NCBI GenBank assembly: GCA_938084685.1
Contig: CALKGE010000001.1
Span: forward strand, 744,001-808,000
Length of the DNA: 64,000 nucleotides
Reading direction: 5' to 3'
Origin: an uncultured Pirellulaceae bacterium
Lineage (GTDB): Bacteria > Planctomycetota > Planctomycetia > Pirellulales > Pirellulaceae
Positions 1-9,593 of this stretch are shown piece after piece (within the stretch, counting starts at the first letter, position 1; every line of letters begins with the position of its first letter). Both the position numbers and the translations under genes were made by a program. The notes under the pieces are model-generated. The model saw nothing but the letters and a program-made list of their open reading frames with translations. It ran no database searches and was not told where the DNA came from.

Positions 1-2708
1 TTGATGGATACCAGAAAGTGGTATCGACGGCCGATGGTGCCAAGAGTATGTATACGCTCTATGTGCGAGCCAAGGATGGTAACGTCTATGCCGAGTTACC
101 ACCAAACTATGCCACGAAGCGTTATTTCTTTGCACTCACCGTTGCCAGCGGTGACAAGTATGCTGGTTTGCAGTCTGGCGAACGGTACGTCTACTGGCGC
201 CGTTACAACAACCGACTGGCATTGATTTCTCCGGATTTGGATACTCGTGCTACAGGTGATCCGGAATCACGTTCATCGGTGAATCGTCTGTTTACTGACA
301 GTATGATTTTGAACGTACCGATCGTTACCATCGGACCGGGTGGCGGTCCCGTCATTGACCTGGACTACCTGTTGGTTGGCAAAGCCACCAAATTCTTTGG
401 TCCGCAATTCCGCAACCAGGAATTGATGGGAATGTTCAAGCTTCAGAAGTCGAAAGCATTTCCGTTGAATGTTGAATTAGCTTTTGAGTTACCTACGGCC
501 TCGGGCAAGTTGTCATCCATTCACTACAGCATCTCTGAACTGAACTCCAAGTCAGGTTATCGGCCACGTACGGCAGATGAACGTATTGGATACTTTACAA
601 CGTCCTACAGTGATCTGGGACAGTACGACGACGATAAAACCAGAGTGCAATTTATTAACCGCTGGCACCTGGAAAAACGTGACCCCCGTCTGCAAGTCAG
701 TCCTCCCAAGAACCCGATTGTGTTCTACATCGAGCATACAACTCCAGTACGTTATCGTCGCTGGGTGAAGGATGGTGTGCTGGCATGGAATGACGCGTTT
801 GAAAAGATTGGGATTTCCGATGCGATCGAAGTTTATTACCAGGACGCTCAGACTGGAACGCACATGGATAAAGATCCAGAGGATGTACGGTATAACTTTG
901 TTCGTTGGTTAAACAATGATGTAGGTACGGCGATTGGGCCAAGCCGCGTGGATCCCAATACGGGCCAGATTCTGGATGCAGATATTATTCTGACCGATGG
1001 CTGGATTCGTCACTTCCGGTATGAATTCGACAGTCTACTGCCGCGGATGATGATGGAGGGATACAGTGCTGAAACCTTGGGCTGGTTGGCTGACCATCCA
1101 GACTGGGATCCTCGTATTTCCTTTGCTCATCCTTCCCAGCGGAATCACCTGAAAAACAAGTTCACTGAATTAAGAAGTGAGCCGTTCAGCGGTCATCCTC
1201 TTACCAAAGTAGATAGTATGCTGCTTGGTGATGATGAGTACGACGGTCTGATCGGACGTACTTCGCAGGTTAATGGTGCCTGTCTGGCGGCGCGGGGCAT
1301 GGCGTTCGACGTTGCGGTCATGCGCATGATCTACCAGATCCAGACAGCTCAGGATGAGCCTCCTGCGGAAGAGGAAGATAAAGAGGAAGAGAAGGAAGAA
1401 GAGAAGAAAGAGGAAGAGAAAGAAAAGGAACCACCGAAGAAAAAAGAGATCCTTCTTGACGGGATGCCCGAATCTTTCATTGGTCCTCAGCTATATCATC
1501 TGGTTGCTCACGAAGTGGGACACACGCTCGGGTTGCGTCACAACTTCAAAGCATCCTCGGCGTATACGTTGGACGAAATCAACACGGCTACCAACAAGGG
1601 CAAGCCCATTGTTGGCTCGGTGATGGATTACACGCCGACCAATATTCGCTTTGATGCGGGGGATGTTCAGGGTGATTATGCCATGCTGGGCGTGGGGCCT
1701 TATGACTATTGGGCCATTGAATATGGTTATTCCTTTGCTTCTGACCTGAAGCCGATCCTGGCTCGTGTTACCGATCCTAAGCTCCAGTATGCAACGGACG
1801 AAGATACGTCTGGTCCCGACCCGTTAGCGCGCCGGTATGACTATGGTAAGGAGCCTTTGAATTTTGCTCTGGAGCAGATCCAGCTGGCAACACATCACCG
1901 CAGTCAAATCCTTGATAAGTTTGTCAAGGAAGGAGACAGCTGGATGAAAGCCCGTCGTGGTTATGAAATCACGCTCACCATGCAAGCACGTGCCATTAGC
2001 ATGATGGCTAACTGGATTGGTGGTGTTCATGTGGTTCGTGACAAGAAAGGTGACGAAGGGAATCGCGCTCCGCTGCAGGTTGTTCCCGTGGAACAGCAGC
2101 GAGCGGCATTGAAGTTCGTTACGGAAACGGCATTTCATGACGAGATCTTCGCCTTGACGCCTGAGCTTCTGGAACGGATGACAACCAGCAAGTCTTTGCG
2201 TTCGCTGAGCACCGCTATGCGGGACTACGACTGGCCGATTCATGACCGTGTAGGAGCGTTGCAGGCGAGTGCGCTGACCAGCGTATTGAATCCAACGACC
2301 CTGCGTCGTGTTTATGACAATGAATTCAGGATTCCTGCCGACCAGGATGCTTTGACTCTGCCGGAAGTGCTGGAAACGGTAACCGGAGCAATCTGGGGTG
2401 AGTTGGATACTCCTTTGGAAGCCGCGACCAACGTTCGTAAGCCAGCTATTTCCAGCTTGCGGCGAAATCTTCAGCGGGAACATGCCAACCGTCTGATCGA
2501 TCTTGCCATGACCAACAGTGGTGGAAACGAATCCTTCAAACCGATTTCCAATCTGGCCCGCGTGCAATTACGCACATTGACCACACGCGTTGCAGCCTAC
2601 CGTGAAGCCAATGCAGATAAGCTGGACGCATACAGTTTGGCTCATCTTGAGGAAGTCGAGAACGCGATCACCAAAGCGATGGAAGCAGATTTTGTGATTT
2701 CCAAATAA
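1..2708 (+). CDS. Secreted zinc-dependent metzincin-type metalloprotease (DUF5117/DUF4953-like), 5' end outside window
   Basis: The reading frame is already open at base 3, so the N-terminus lies upstream of the window; the GTG at 18 is only the first start-like codon and is not a convincing start. The catalytic motif HEVGHTLGLRH (1509-1541) fits the metzincin consensus HExxHxxGxxH, with three zinc-binding His and the general-base Glu. A Met-turn-like SVMDY follows about 25 residues later (from 1617). Large bacterial proteins of this type carry DUF5117-like N-terminal regions and are exported proteases; I infer the same here. A roughly 30-residue Lys/Glu-rich segment (about 1357-1449) sits just before the catalytic domain and looks like a charged linker. 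The gene ends at TAA 2706 and is followed by a strong bidirectional terminator. Family is confident; substrate is unknown. Confidence 0.9.
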   Translation, partial: DGYQKVVSTADGAKSMYTLYVRAKDGNVYAELPPNYATKRYFFALTVASGDKYAGLQSGERYVYWRRYNNRLALISPDLDTRATGDPESRSSVNRLFTDSMILNVPIVTIGPGGGPVIDLDYLLVGKATKFFGPQFRNQELMGMFKLQKSKAFPLNVELAFELPTASGKLSSIHYSISELNSKSGYRPRTADERIGYFTTSYSDLGQYDDDKTRVQFINRWHLEKRDPRLQVSPPKNPIVFYIEHTTPVRYRRWVKDGVLAWNDAFEKIGISDAIEVYYQDAQTGTHMDKDPEDVRYNFVRWLNNDVGTAIGPSRVDPNTGQILDADIILTDGWIRHFRYEFDSLLPRMMMEGYSAETLGWLADHPDWDPRISFAHPSQRNHLKNKFTELRSEPFSGHPLTKVDSMLLGDDEYDGLIGRTSQVNGACLAARGMAFDVAVMRMIYQIQTAQDEPPAEEEDKEEEKEEEKKEEEKEKEPPKKKEILLDGMPESFIGPQLYHLVAHEVGHTLGLRHNFKASSAYTLDEINTATNKGKPIVGSVMDYTPTNIRFDAGDVQGDYAMLGVGPYDYWAIEYGYSFASDLKPILARVTDPKLQYATDEDTSGPDPLARRYDYGKEPLNFALEQIQLATHHRSQILDKFVKEGDSWMKARRGYEITLTMQARAISMMANWIGGVHVVRDKKGDEGNRAPLQVVPVEQQRAALKFVTETAFHDEIFALTPELLERMTTSKSLRSLSTAMRDYDWPIHDRVGALQASALTSVLNPTTLRRVYDNEFRIPADQDALTLPEVLETVTGAIWGELDTPLEAATNVRKPAISSLRRNLQREHANRLIDLAMTNSGGNESFKPISNLARVQLRTLTTRVAAYREANADKLDAYSLAHLEEVENAITKAMEADFVISK

Positions 2709-2729
2709 CAGAATCTGACGGCACAAAAA

Positions 2730-2764
2730 AAGAGCGGGATGCATGAGGCATCCCGCTCTTTTTA
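2730..2764. terminator. Bidirectional rho-independent terminator
   Basis: A 13-bp perfect stem (2730-2742 with 2748-2760) encloses a 5-nt loop. It has an A-run on its left and a T-run on its right, so it can work on both strands. It lies between the convergent metalloprotease and sigma-factor genes. Confidence 0.9.
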
Positions 2765-2781
2765 TAGATATTCAAAAATGG

Positions 2782-3564
2782 TCATGCAGCGAATTCCGTT
2801 CGGCGATTACGTAGCTGTTTTTGTAACCGCTGAACCAGACTACTATGCATCTGACTTACTCGGCTCTCACTGAGGTCCAGCGTGGCACCGATTTCTTTCA
2901 TTGTCATTTCTTCATAGTAATAAAGAATGATAATCAGACGTTCATTTCGGCTGAGGCCTTTGGTGACCAAACGCAGCAGGTCGTATTTTTGACCTCGCTG
3001 AGTTGGATCTTCGCCTTTCTTATCATCCAGGATGTCAATTTCACTGACATCCTTCTCACTATCTGTTTGATACCATTTCTTGTTCAAACTGATCAGGGAA
3101 ATGGCATTGGCATCCCGCATCATCTTTTCAAGTTCTGGAACGGTAAGCTCCATGTGCTTGGCCAATTCAATTTCCGTGGGTGGGCGACCCAGTTTGTCTT
3201 CCAGCCGCTTGGTGGCGGCAGAAAGTTTTGTCGCCTTTGATCGTACCAGTCGAGGTACCCAGTCCATGCTGCGTAGTTCGTCAAGCATTGCACCGCGTAT
3301 ACGTGGGACGCAGTAAGTTTCAAACTTAACGCCACGATACAGGTCATATGCTTCAATTGCATCCATCAGACCGAATGTTCCTGCGCTGATCAGATCATCG
3401 AGTTCCACTCCTTCGGGAAGCCGAGACCATACTCGTTCAGCATGGTATTTCACCAAAGAGAAATACCTTTCCATAAGCCGGTTTCTGAGTTCTTCCTGGG
3501 AAGTATCCTCTTTGAAATCCAGCCAGAGTTGGACAACATCCTCGGAGACTTTTAGTTTTTCCAT
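2782..3564 (-). CDS. FliA/WhiG-family (sigma-28-like) RNA polymerase sigma factor
   Basis: A 260-residue protein with the order typical of group 3 sigma factors. Region 2 includes the LDDLISAGTFGLMDAIEAYD core-binding stretch and a DELRSMDWVPR segment. Region 3 begins near KLGRPPTEIELAKHM. A C-terminal region 4 helix-turn-helix contains MKEIGATLDLSESRVSQM. The frame extends upstream to 3600, but I chose the ATG at 3564 because GGAGG lies 5 nt before it (complement 3570-3574) and the extra 12 residues are not sigma-like. FliA/WhiG factors direct flagellar or developmental regulons; the regulon here cannot be read from the window. It is monocistronic, with a long upstream region that can fold (see 3565-3899). 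No FlgM-like anti-sigma gene is adjacent. Confidence 0.9.
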   Translation of the reverse strand: MEKLKVSEDVVQLWLDFKEDTSQEELRNRLMERYFSLVKYHAERVWSRLPEGVELDDLISAGTFGLMDAIEAYDLYRGVKFETYCVPRIRGAMLDELRSMDWVPRLVRSKATKLSAATKRLEDKLGRPPTEIELAKHMELTVPELEKMMRDANAISLISLNKKWYQTDSEKDVSEIDILDDKKGEDPTQRGQKYDLLRLVTKGLSRNERLIIILYYYEEMTMKEIGATLDLSESRVSQMHSSLVQRLQKQLRNRRTEFAA

Positions 3565-3899
3565 ACAATCCTCCATGATTGTGTAGAGACCACGGCGCAC
3601 CGGCGACGCCCATAGTGCTCATGTGCGCAAACCTGCTCACACGAGTCCCATGCATACAGAGACTCCGACCTCTGTAAGGTCTCGGGGGGTAAAAGTCCAA
3701 CGAAAGAGAGACGAGATGTTTGCCCGTTGTGTTCCTTCCGCTACCAGAAGAATTCGTCTATCTTTCGCAGTTTAACACCCGCGCGCAGCGGGTAATTACA
3801 TTGCTTGTCATCGGTTGTAAACTGCGTGGAAATTGAGGATTACTCGGGTTTTTAGGAAAAAACGAATTCTTACTGAAACGGATTCTGACGGCACCTATA
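3565..3899. other. Divergent intergenic region with several inverted repeats
   Basis: No convincing gene lies in this 335-bp stretch. It holds a 9-bp perfect inverted repeat (CGCAGTTTA 3766-3774 and TAAACTGCG 3818-3826) around a 6-bp GC-rich hairpin (3777-3782 with 3788-3793). It also holds a cluster of competing short stems at 3656-3683 (ACAGAG/CTCTGT, GACC/GGTC, GAGAC/GTCTC). These would lie in the leader of the sigma-factor mRNA if transcription starts upstream of them. A TATAAT at 3896-3901 overlaps the assumed start codon of the rightward gene. Confidence 0.5.
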
Positions 3900-6800
3900 A
3901 TGAACAGCATGAAAACAATGCGAATGAAATCCTTTGGGGCCGTTGTTCTGTGTCTGCATTTTTCTTTCCTGGCTTATGCACAGCAGCCAACCGGATCCAA
4001 AGTTTATAGTCCCGATTACTACTCTCAACTTATTCTTCAGGACAAACCCGTTGCTTACTGGCGCATGGACCTTGATGACGAGGGTTTCATGCGGAATACG
4101 ATTTCCGAACAGGCTCAATTGCGAGGTAAGTTGGTAGGAGAAGTTGAGGTTTCTGCTGGTCCTCAAGCTCCCAACCATCCCAAATTCTCTGATGCTGACA
4201 ACCCGGCATTGGAGATTCCCAACGCGGGTGGGATGATCCAGGTGGATGATCCGGGGGACGAAAGTGTTCTGGATTTCGATCTCGGTGATTCCATTACCAT
4301 CGAAGCCTGGGTACAAGTGTGGACGGTTGGCGGGTTTCGCTACATCGTAGGTAAGGGACGTACTGGCAACAAAGGCTTTCCGGCAGAGAACCAGAATTAC
4401 TCGTTGCGATTAGCGGAACGAGGTTCGATTTCTTTTCTTTACCGCAGTGTTGATGCGGACGGAAAGCAGGTCTACCACCGATGGACATCCAATACAGGAG
4501 TGGGTGTGAGTGATGGCTGGCACCACATTGGTGTTACGTACACCTTTGGAAAGACCGGTAGCTTAAAAGGCTATATCGATGGAAAACCGGTGACCGGGAA
4601 GTGGGACGAGGCAGGTGATACCGGTGCCCGTCCCGTTGTTGACAATGACCAGCTCTGGCTCGGGTCTGCTCTGTCAGGCGGCCCTAACAGCACGCTGATG
4701 GGCGCGATCGATGAAGTGGCTATCTATCGCAAAGTACTTCCGGCAGAAGCATTTGCCGAGCGATACTCGTTTATCAGAAACGAGCCGACGTTTGATCCTT
4801 CCACGATTCAGCAGGATCAGGTGCTGGTTCAGGTTTGGGAAGGTGTTTCGGAAGGGACATTCCAGTATCGGAGCGCTCGGCTGACTGACGTTTATCATAC
4901 GGACGCTTTCGAGTTCTTCCAGATTCCCCATAAGTACAACGAGCGTGGAATCAAGATAGATCGTTCCGCACCTTTTATGGTACGTGCTTACGGTTATATA
5001 ACCATTCCCGACGGGGACCGACGAATCCTGTTGCGAGCTCGCAATGGTGCTCGGCTTTTTATCGACGACCAACTGCAGGCCGAGGTACCCTTCTTTAATA
5101 TTTCAAGTTCAGCACATGGAAAAGTGTTTCCCGTCCGCCGGGACCAGGCTCCTCATATTCGCCCGTTACAACGGGGTGATAAAGAAGTCATTTTTGCGAT
5201 TCAGGGTGATGGTGAAAAACATCTCGTTCGGTTTGAAATGATTGTTGGCAGCACGAAGCGGAGGCCTGAAACAGGTGAAACAGCGGTTTGTATTGCCGAA
5301 CCGGAGGGTGACTTCAGTATCCTCAGCGCTTCGCTGCATGCCCAGCTGACCGATCGGCAGTGGCCGGCCTTCATGGCACAGCAGACAGCCAAAATTACCG
5401 CGCTTGATCGCGCCAATCGTCAGCTTGTTTCCCAGCTGGAGCAGGAGTACTGGAAAGAGCGGCACGAGTGGGCTGCTCGTATCGTCAGCTCTTACAAGCC
5501 GGTCTCCCATCCCGGTGAATACTATCCCAAATCAACCTTCAATCAGATCGACAGGTTTGTAAACAGGAAATTGTATGAGTCAGGTGTCCAGCCTGCAGCA
5601 CTGGTTGATGATGCAACCTTTCTGCGAAGATTGAGTCTGGATACGGTTGGGACGATTCCTTCGTACGATGTAATTCAGCAATTCAATCGTTTGCGCGATT
5701 CAGGAGAGGATGCTCGATCCTGGGCCATTGACTATCTATTGGCACAGGATGGATGGGCAGACCACTGGACGTCGTACTGGCAGGATGTGCTGGCTGAGAA
5801 TCCTAACATCGTCAATCCAACGCTCAATAACACCGGTCCCTTTCGTTGGTGGATTCACGAATCATTGATTGATAATAAGCCGATGGACAGGTTTGTTACC
5901 GAATTGATCATGATGGAAGGAAGTCAGTATTATGGCGGTCCGGCCGGGTTTGCAGTCGCGTCACAAAACGATGTTCCGTTGGCGGCCAAAGCTCATATAC
6001 TTGGACAAGCTTTTTTGGGAGTCCAGATGCAATGTGCACGCTGCCATGACGCGCCGTTTCATGAAGTCGCGCAGAAAGATCTATTCTCGCTGGCAGCGAT
6101 GTTAAAACGGACAGACCAAAGTGTACCCCAGACCAGTACGGTGACAGTTGGTACAGAAGGACCAGCACCGAATGTGTCGATCACTTTGAAACCGGGGGAG
6201 GCTGTGAAGCCTGAATGGCCGTTTCCCGAACTGACGAATCTACGTTTGCCTGATGAATTAATGCGAGGCGGAGACGATAGTCGCGCAGCGCTGGCGCAGC
6301 ATATTACCGATCCAGGAAATCTCAGATTCCCGCGAGTTTTGGTCAACCGCCTGTGGAAGCGAACAATTGGTTATGGCATTGTTGAGCCTGTGGAAGATTG
6401 GGAACAGGGCAGCAATATTGATCCCCACCTGCTTGATTACCTTGGACGGGAATTAGCCAGCAATAACTATGACCTGAAACATGTTGCTCGGCTTATTTTT
6501 CAATCCCACACGTACCAACGCCGCAGTGTCGACGTGCCAGAAAGTGGCTTGAAAGTCTTCGCTGGTCCGGCACGTCGGCAGATGTCAGCCGAACAATTAG
6601 TGGACTCGTTATTCGTCGCCTCTGGCCGGCCTTTTGATGCCGGCCCCATGAATGTCGATATCGATGGCGCGCGGAATTTTACCAGTTCACTCAATCTGGG
6701 AATCCCGAAGCGGGCCTGGCAGTTTGCTTCGTTATCCAACGAGCGAGATCGCCCCAGTCTGTCGCTGCCGTTTGCCCAACCGTTTACTTCGGCGATGCAG

Positions 6801-7310
6801 GCTTTTGGTTGGACCGGGTCACGACAGAATCCGATCAACCATCGTGAGTCGTCTCCCAATGTTTTGCAGCCAGCCATGATGAATAATGGGCTGTTGGTCC
6901 GTGATAATACGAGGCTCGACATGGTCAGTGATTTCACATTGCTGGCACGTCAAGCAGAATCGGTAGACGACCTGATTACGGTTACATTTCAACGTATTTT
7001 AAGTCGTGTCCCGACCGATTCTGAACGTCAGCTTTTTGTGTCCTTACTGGAGGAAGGCTTCCAGGGTCGACTGCTGGAGATTTCTGATGAGGAGGCCGAA
7101 CAAATAAGGTGGGCTCGACGACTGCCTCGCAATATGGTCTCCTGGTCCAATCATTTAGCAGCTCGGGCTACTGAAATTAAACTCGAGCTTCGCCAGGCCG
7201 TTCAGCAGGGAGCGATTGTTTCTCCCCATCTGGATCGTCAATGGCGAGAGCGAATGGAAGATTTTGTGTGGGTGCTGTTTAATTCACCCGAGTTCCTGTA
7301 CATCAGATAA
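3900..7310 (+). CDS. LamG / PA14-like / DUF1549 / DUF1553 planctomycete surface protein
   Basis: A 1136-residue exported protein with an N-terminal signal peptide ending near LAYAQ. Residues about 45-290 look like a LamG (concanavalin-type) sandwich (YWRMD, EAWVQ, GWHHIGVTY, IDEVAIYRK). Residues about 330-400 resemble a PA14 domain (RILLRARNGARLFIDD). DUF1549 starts near 540 and DUF1553 near 795 (RFPRVLVNRLWKR). DUF1549 contains one CxxCH heme-type motif (C712, C715, H716). The N-terminal cytochrome-like PSCyt1 domain seen in the two sibling proteins of this window is absent. The DUF1501 gene follows almost immediately, so they are surely co-transcribed. No Shine-Dalgarno precedes ATG 3900; ATGs at 3909, 3918 and 3924 are alternatives. 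The function of the family is not established; polysaccharide binding or breakdown is an inference. Confidence 0.88.
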   Translation: MNSMKTMRMKSFGAVVLCLHFSFLAYAQQPTGSKVYSPDYYSQLILQDKPVAYWRMDLDDEGFMRNTISEQAQLRGKLVGEVEVSAGPQAPNHPKFSDADNPALEIPNAGGMIQVDDPGDESVLDFDLGDSITIEAWVQVWTVGGFRYIVGKGRTGNKGFPAENQNYSLRLAERGSISFLYRSVDADGKQVYHRWTSNTGVGVSDGWHHIGVTYTFGKTGSLKGYIDGKPVTGKWDEAGDTGARPVVDNDQLWLGSALSGGPNSTLMGAIDEVAIYRKVLPAEAFAERYSFIRNEPTFDPSTIQQDQVLVQVWEGVSEGTFQYRSARLTDVYHTDAFEFFQIPHKYNERGIKIDRSAPFMVRAYGYITIPDGDRRILLRARNGARLFIDDQLQAEVPFFNISSSAHGKVFPVRRDQAPHIRPLQRGDKEVIFAIQGDGEKHLVRFEMIVGSTKRRPETGETAVCIAEPEGDFSILSASLHAQLTDRQWPAFMAQQTAKITALDRANRQLVSQLEQEYWKERHEWAARIVSSYKPVSHPGEYYPKSTFNQIDRFVNRKLYESGVQPAALVDDATFLRRLSLDTVGTIPSYDVIQQFNRLRDSGEDARSWAIDYLLAQDGWADHWTSYWQDVLAENPNIVNPTLNNTGPFRWWIHESLIDNKPMDRFVTELIMMEGSQYYGGPAGFAVASQNDVPLAAKAHILGQAFLGVQMQCARCHDAPFHEVAQKDLFSLAAMLKRTDQSVPQTSTVTVGTEGPAPNVSITLKPGEAVKPEWPFPELTNLRLPDELMRGGDDSRAALAQHITDPGNLRFPRVLVNRLWKRTIGYGIVEPVEDWEQGSNIDPHLLDYLGRELASNNYDLKHVARLIFQSHTYQRRSVDVPESGLKVFAGPARRQMSAEQLVDSLFVASGRPFDAGPMNVDIDGARNFTSSLNLGIPKRAWQFASLSNERDRPSLSLPFAQPFTSAMQAFGWTGSRQNPINHRESSPNVLQPAMMNNGLLVRDNTRLDMVSDFTLLARQAESVDDLITVTFQRILSRVPTDSERQLFVSLLEEGFQGRLLEISDEEAEQIRWARRLPRNMVSWSNHLAARATEIKLELRQAVQQGAIVSPHLDRQWRERMEDFVWVLFNSPEFLYIR

Positions 7311-7316
7311 TGTGTG

Positions 7317-8630
7317 ATGAATCCCATGGTTGATTTAACTCGACGCCACTTCTTAACAACGTCAGCTTCGGCTGTTGCAGCTTCCAGTGTGCCCTCACTG
7401 GTTTCGGCAGAAGAAGAATTAGAACGTATGCCATGGTCGTTTCCAGCCGGAAAAGCAGAGCATGTGATTATGTTCTGGTTGGGTGGTGGAGCCTGCCAGA
7501 TTGATACCTGGGATCCCAAGAAACTGGGTGATGCAAAAGCACGCAAACCAGGGTCTTACTATCCAGCCATTGACACCGCCTTGCCGGACACTCAGGTTTG
7601 CGAGCATTTACCCAGGTGTGCCAAGATTCTCGACAGGTTCAATATCCTGCGAACAGTGACGCACAGTGTTATTGATGAGCACGCTGCGGCAACGAATATG
7701 ATGCACACTGGGCGGATGACGACCGGGACGATCACGTATCCGTCGATTGGATCGTCGGTTGCCTATCATCGGGGTGCCGCTTCCGAGTTCGCTCCTCCTT
7801 ACGTGCTGATCGGTTATCCGAATGTTACTCGGGGCCCTGGATTCCTCGGAGCTAAAGCCGGGTTTGTCTACCTGACCGAGACGAGTGAGGGGCCAGCTGG
7901 ATTTAGCCGAGGTAAAGACATTTCAGAGCGTCGGCAACAACGTCGCCAACAGCTTTTAGCAAAGATACGTCAGGAGTTCAGTTCTCGCGAGCAGTCGGCC
8001 ATGATCGATCAGTATGATCAGACAATTGAACAGGCATTGAGACTGGCAGGCCCTGATTTTATGAGTGCCTTTGAATTGAAAAAAGAGTCTGGTGATCTGC
8101 GCAACTCCTATGGAGGTGAATTTGGTCAGCGTTGTCTGCTGGCACGAAGACTTGTCGAGCGGGGTACCCGGTTTGTTGAAGTTTCTCACAATCTCAACTT
8201 CATCAATGGAGCTGGCTGGGATACACACAATGACGGCCAGCTGAAACAGCATATCCTTATCCAGGAACTCGATAGTGCTTTATCTGCATTGGTTCTCGAT
8301 TTGGAGTCCCGGCGTATGCTCGACAAAACATTGATCGTGGTTTCCACTGAATTCGGCCGGCCGGCAGGTTTTGACGGAGGCGGCGGACGAGGTCATCATT
8401 CACGAGGTTTTAGCGTGGTTCTGGCCGGTGGTGGACTGAACAATGGTAAGACGATTGGGGTGACCGATGAGCTGGGTATGAAGGTGGTCGAACGGCCCGT
8501 GTCTGTTCCAGATCTGCACGCGACGATCCATTACGCGTTAGGCATTAATCCCCGGAAACTGCTCTTTGACGGAGATCGTCCGGTGCCCACAACGGATATG
8601 GGCACACCGCTGGAAGAGTTGTTTATCTAG
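7317..8630 (+). CDS. DUF1501 family protein (Tat-exported)
   Basis: A 437-residue protein with a twin-arginine signal (LTRRHFLTT, then an Ala-rich hydrophobic stretch). The DUF1501 core follows: [19 protein letters not shown] near the N-terminus, a [21 protein letters not shown] segment and a late STEFGRP motif. The family is distantly related to the alkaline phosphatase/sulfatase superfamily and is greatly expanded in planctomycetes; no reaction is established. The late motif is EFGRP followed by a Gly-rich [11 protein letters not shown], unlike the EFGRT of its paralogs. It starts 6 bp after the DUF1549/1553 gene. A GTG one codon upstream (7314) is an alternative start. Its stop overlaps the convergent DUF6807 gene by 8 bp. 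Confidence 0.9.
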   Translation: MNPMVDLTRRHFLTTSASAVAASSVPSLVSAEEELERMPWSFPAGKAEHVIMFWLGGGACQIDTWDPKKLGDAKARKPGSYYPAIDTALPDTQVCEHLPRCAKILDRFNILRTVTHSVIDEHAAATNMMHTGRMTTGTITYPSIGSSVAYHRGAASEFAPPYVLIGYPNVTRGPGFLGAKAGFVYLTETSEGPAGFSRGKDISERRQQRRQQLLAKIRQEFSSREQSAMIDQYDQTIEQALRLAGPDFMSAFELKKESGDLRNSYGGEFGQRCLLARRLVERGTRFVEVSHNLNFINGAGWDTHNDGQLKQHILIQELDSALSALVLDLESRRMLDKTLIVVSTEFGRPAGFDGGGGRGHHSRGFSVVLAGGGLNNGKTIGVTDELGMKVVERPVSVPDLHATIHYALGINPRKLLFDGDRPVPTTDMGTPLEELFI

Positions 8631-9588
8631 TCATCTGGAATTGTCTGCTGAGTCGTTCCATCCGCTTGGGGTCGTGCCCCCCGTTTTGTATGACCATGCG
8701 GTACCGTAATTCAAGCGGTTTTGATTCAGGCACGGCGACCGGATGCTGGCCGGGATAGGCAGCGTTTTGCATGCTCCCTTTAGCTCGTAAAATCCACTTG
8801 TCCGGGTAAGCTGGATTGGTAGTGTGGCCAATGATGGCAATCGAAGAGGGAGTTGAATCGTGGCTGTGAAAGCTCCCTTCCATATTGATCCAGGGTCCCG
8901 CGTCCACGGCCGTCCTGGCAGGAGTTACCTGCCCATCGACGGACCAGAATTTGATATCGGCCGGTAGGGCGATTCTGGGCGAAAACCCTCCATAACCCTT
9001 GTCGTTAGCAGCACCACCCAACTTGAGGCCGTCTACGAGGGGGTGAATTGTAATCTGAAAGTCGATCACCCGGTAATCGCTTCTGGTGCGATGGAGAAAC
9101 ACGTTTGTCTCTTCCCGCACTACAGGGATTTCCTGACCCTGATCATTGACGTAATCAGGTGAACTCCAATGTGTCCGTGTCCTCAACAGCAATCCTTCCC
9201 GGCGATTGCTGGTTTCCACCTGCAGGGAGTTCCAGGTAAAGTCACGACACTCCCAACTGTCTCCCAGATGTTTGTCACCGACGATGACTTGATGCCATGC
9301 CCAGAAAACGCCTCGATGATGCGGGTGATCAGCGGGAAAATCTTCTGTAACTTCCCGCCCTTGCAGATCGTAAAGATCGACATAGTTGTTACGCGAGTAC
9401 TTACCTTCTTTCGAGATTGGCAGAATCCGGTAGCCAGCAACCGGAGCATCATTCAGCATGATCATAAGATATTCAGCTTTGCGGACCACCGAATAGCGGC
9501 CACCAGCTGCTGTTACAGCAGGAGTTGGTAAGACAGCAACCAGTAAAGCCAGCAGCGCTACGTAAAAACGATGATTCGAATTGTTCAT
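8623..9588 (-). CDS. DUF6807 (PmoA-like) family exported protein
   Basis: A 321-residue protein with a signal peptide (hydrophobic stretch [19 protein letters not shown]). The segment [15 protein letters not shown], then GDSWECRDF, a repeated beta-strand pattern and a C-terminal [13 protein letters not shown] are typical of the DUF6807 family, often labelled PmoA because of weak similarity to methane-oxygenase annotations. No oxygenase role is implied. The frame extends to 9648, but the ATG at 9588 has GAGG about 8 nt upstream and leaves a 5-bp gap to the preceding gene; the longer form would overlap it. It is last in the minus-strand block, and its 3' end overlaps the convergent DUF1501 gene. 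The DHPHHRG motif suggests a glycan-related enzyme, but this is inference. Confidence 0.85.
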   Translation of the reverse strand: MNNSNHRFYVALLALLVAVLPTPAVTAAGGRYSVVRKAEYLMIMLNDAPVAGYRILPISKEGKYSRNNYVDLYDLQGREVTEDFPADHPHHRGVFWAWHQVIVGDKHLGDSWECRDFTWNSLQVETSNRREGLLLRTRTHWSSPDYVNDQGQEIPVVREETNVFLHRTRSDYRVIDFQITIHPLVDGLKLGGAANDKGYGGFSPRIALPADIKFWSVDGQVTPARTAVDAGPWINMEGSFHSHDSTPSSIAIIGHTTNPAYPDKWILRAKGSMQNAAYPGQHPVAVPESKPLELRYRMVIQNGGHDPKRMERLSRQFQMTR

Positions 9589-9593
9589 GCTGG

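Noticed and set aside
1824..2567. A 247-codon minus-strand frame inside the metalloprotease gene
   Set aside because: No family resemblance, no ribosome site, and it lies wholly opposite a well-supported protease gene.
2713..3895. TCTGACGGCAC repeated on both sides of the sigma-factor gene
   Set aside because: An 11-bp repeat within 1.2 kb is not very unlikely by chance, and there is no sign of integration or target-site duplication.
8623..9588. Particulate methane monooxygenase subunit, as the PmoA label might suggest
   Set aside because: The protein is soluble and exported with one signal peptide; it lacks the several membrane helices of a real PmoA.
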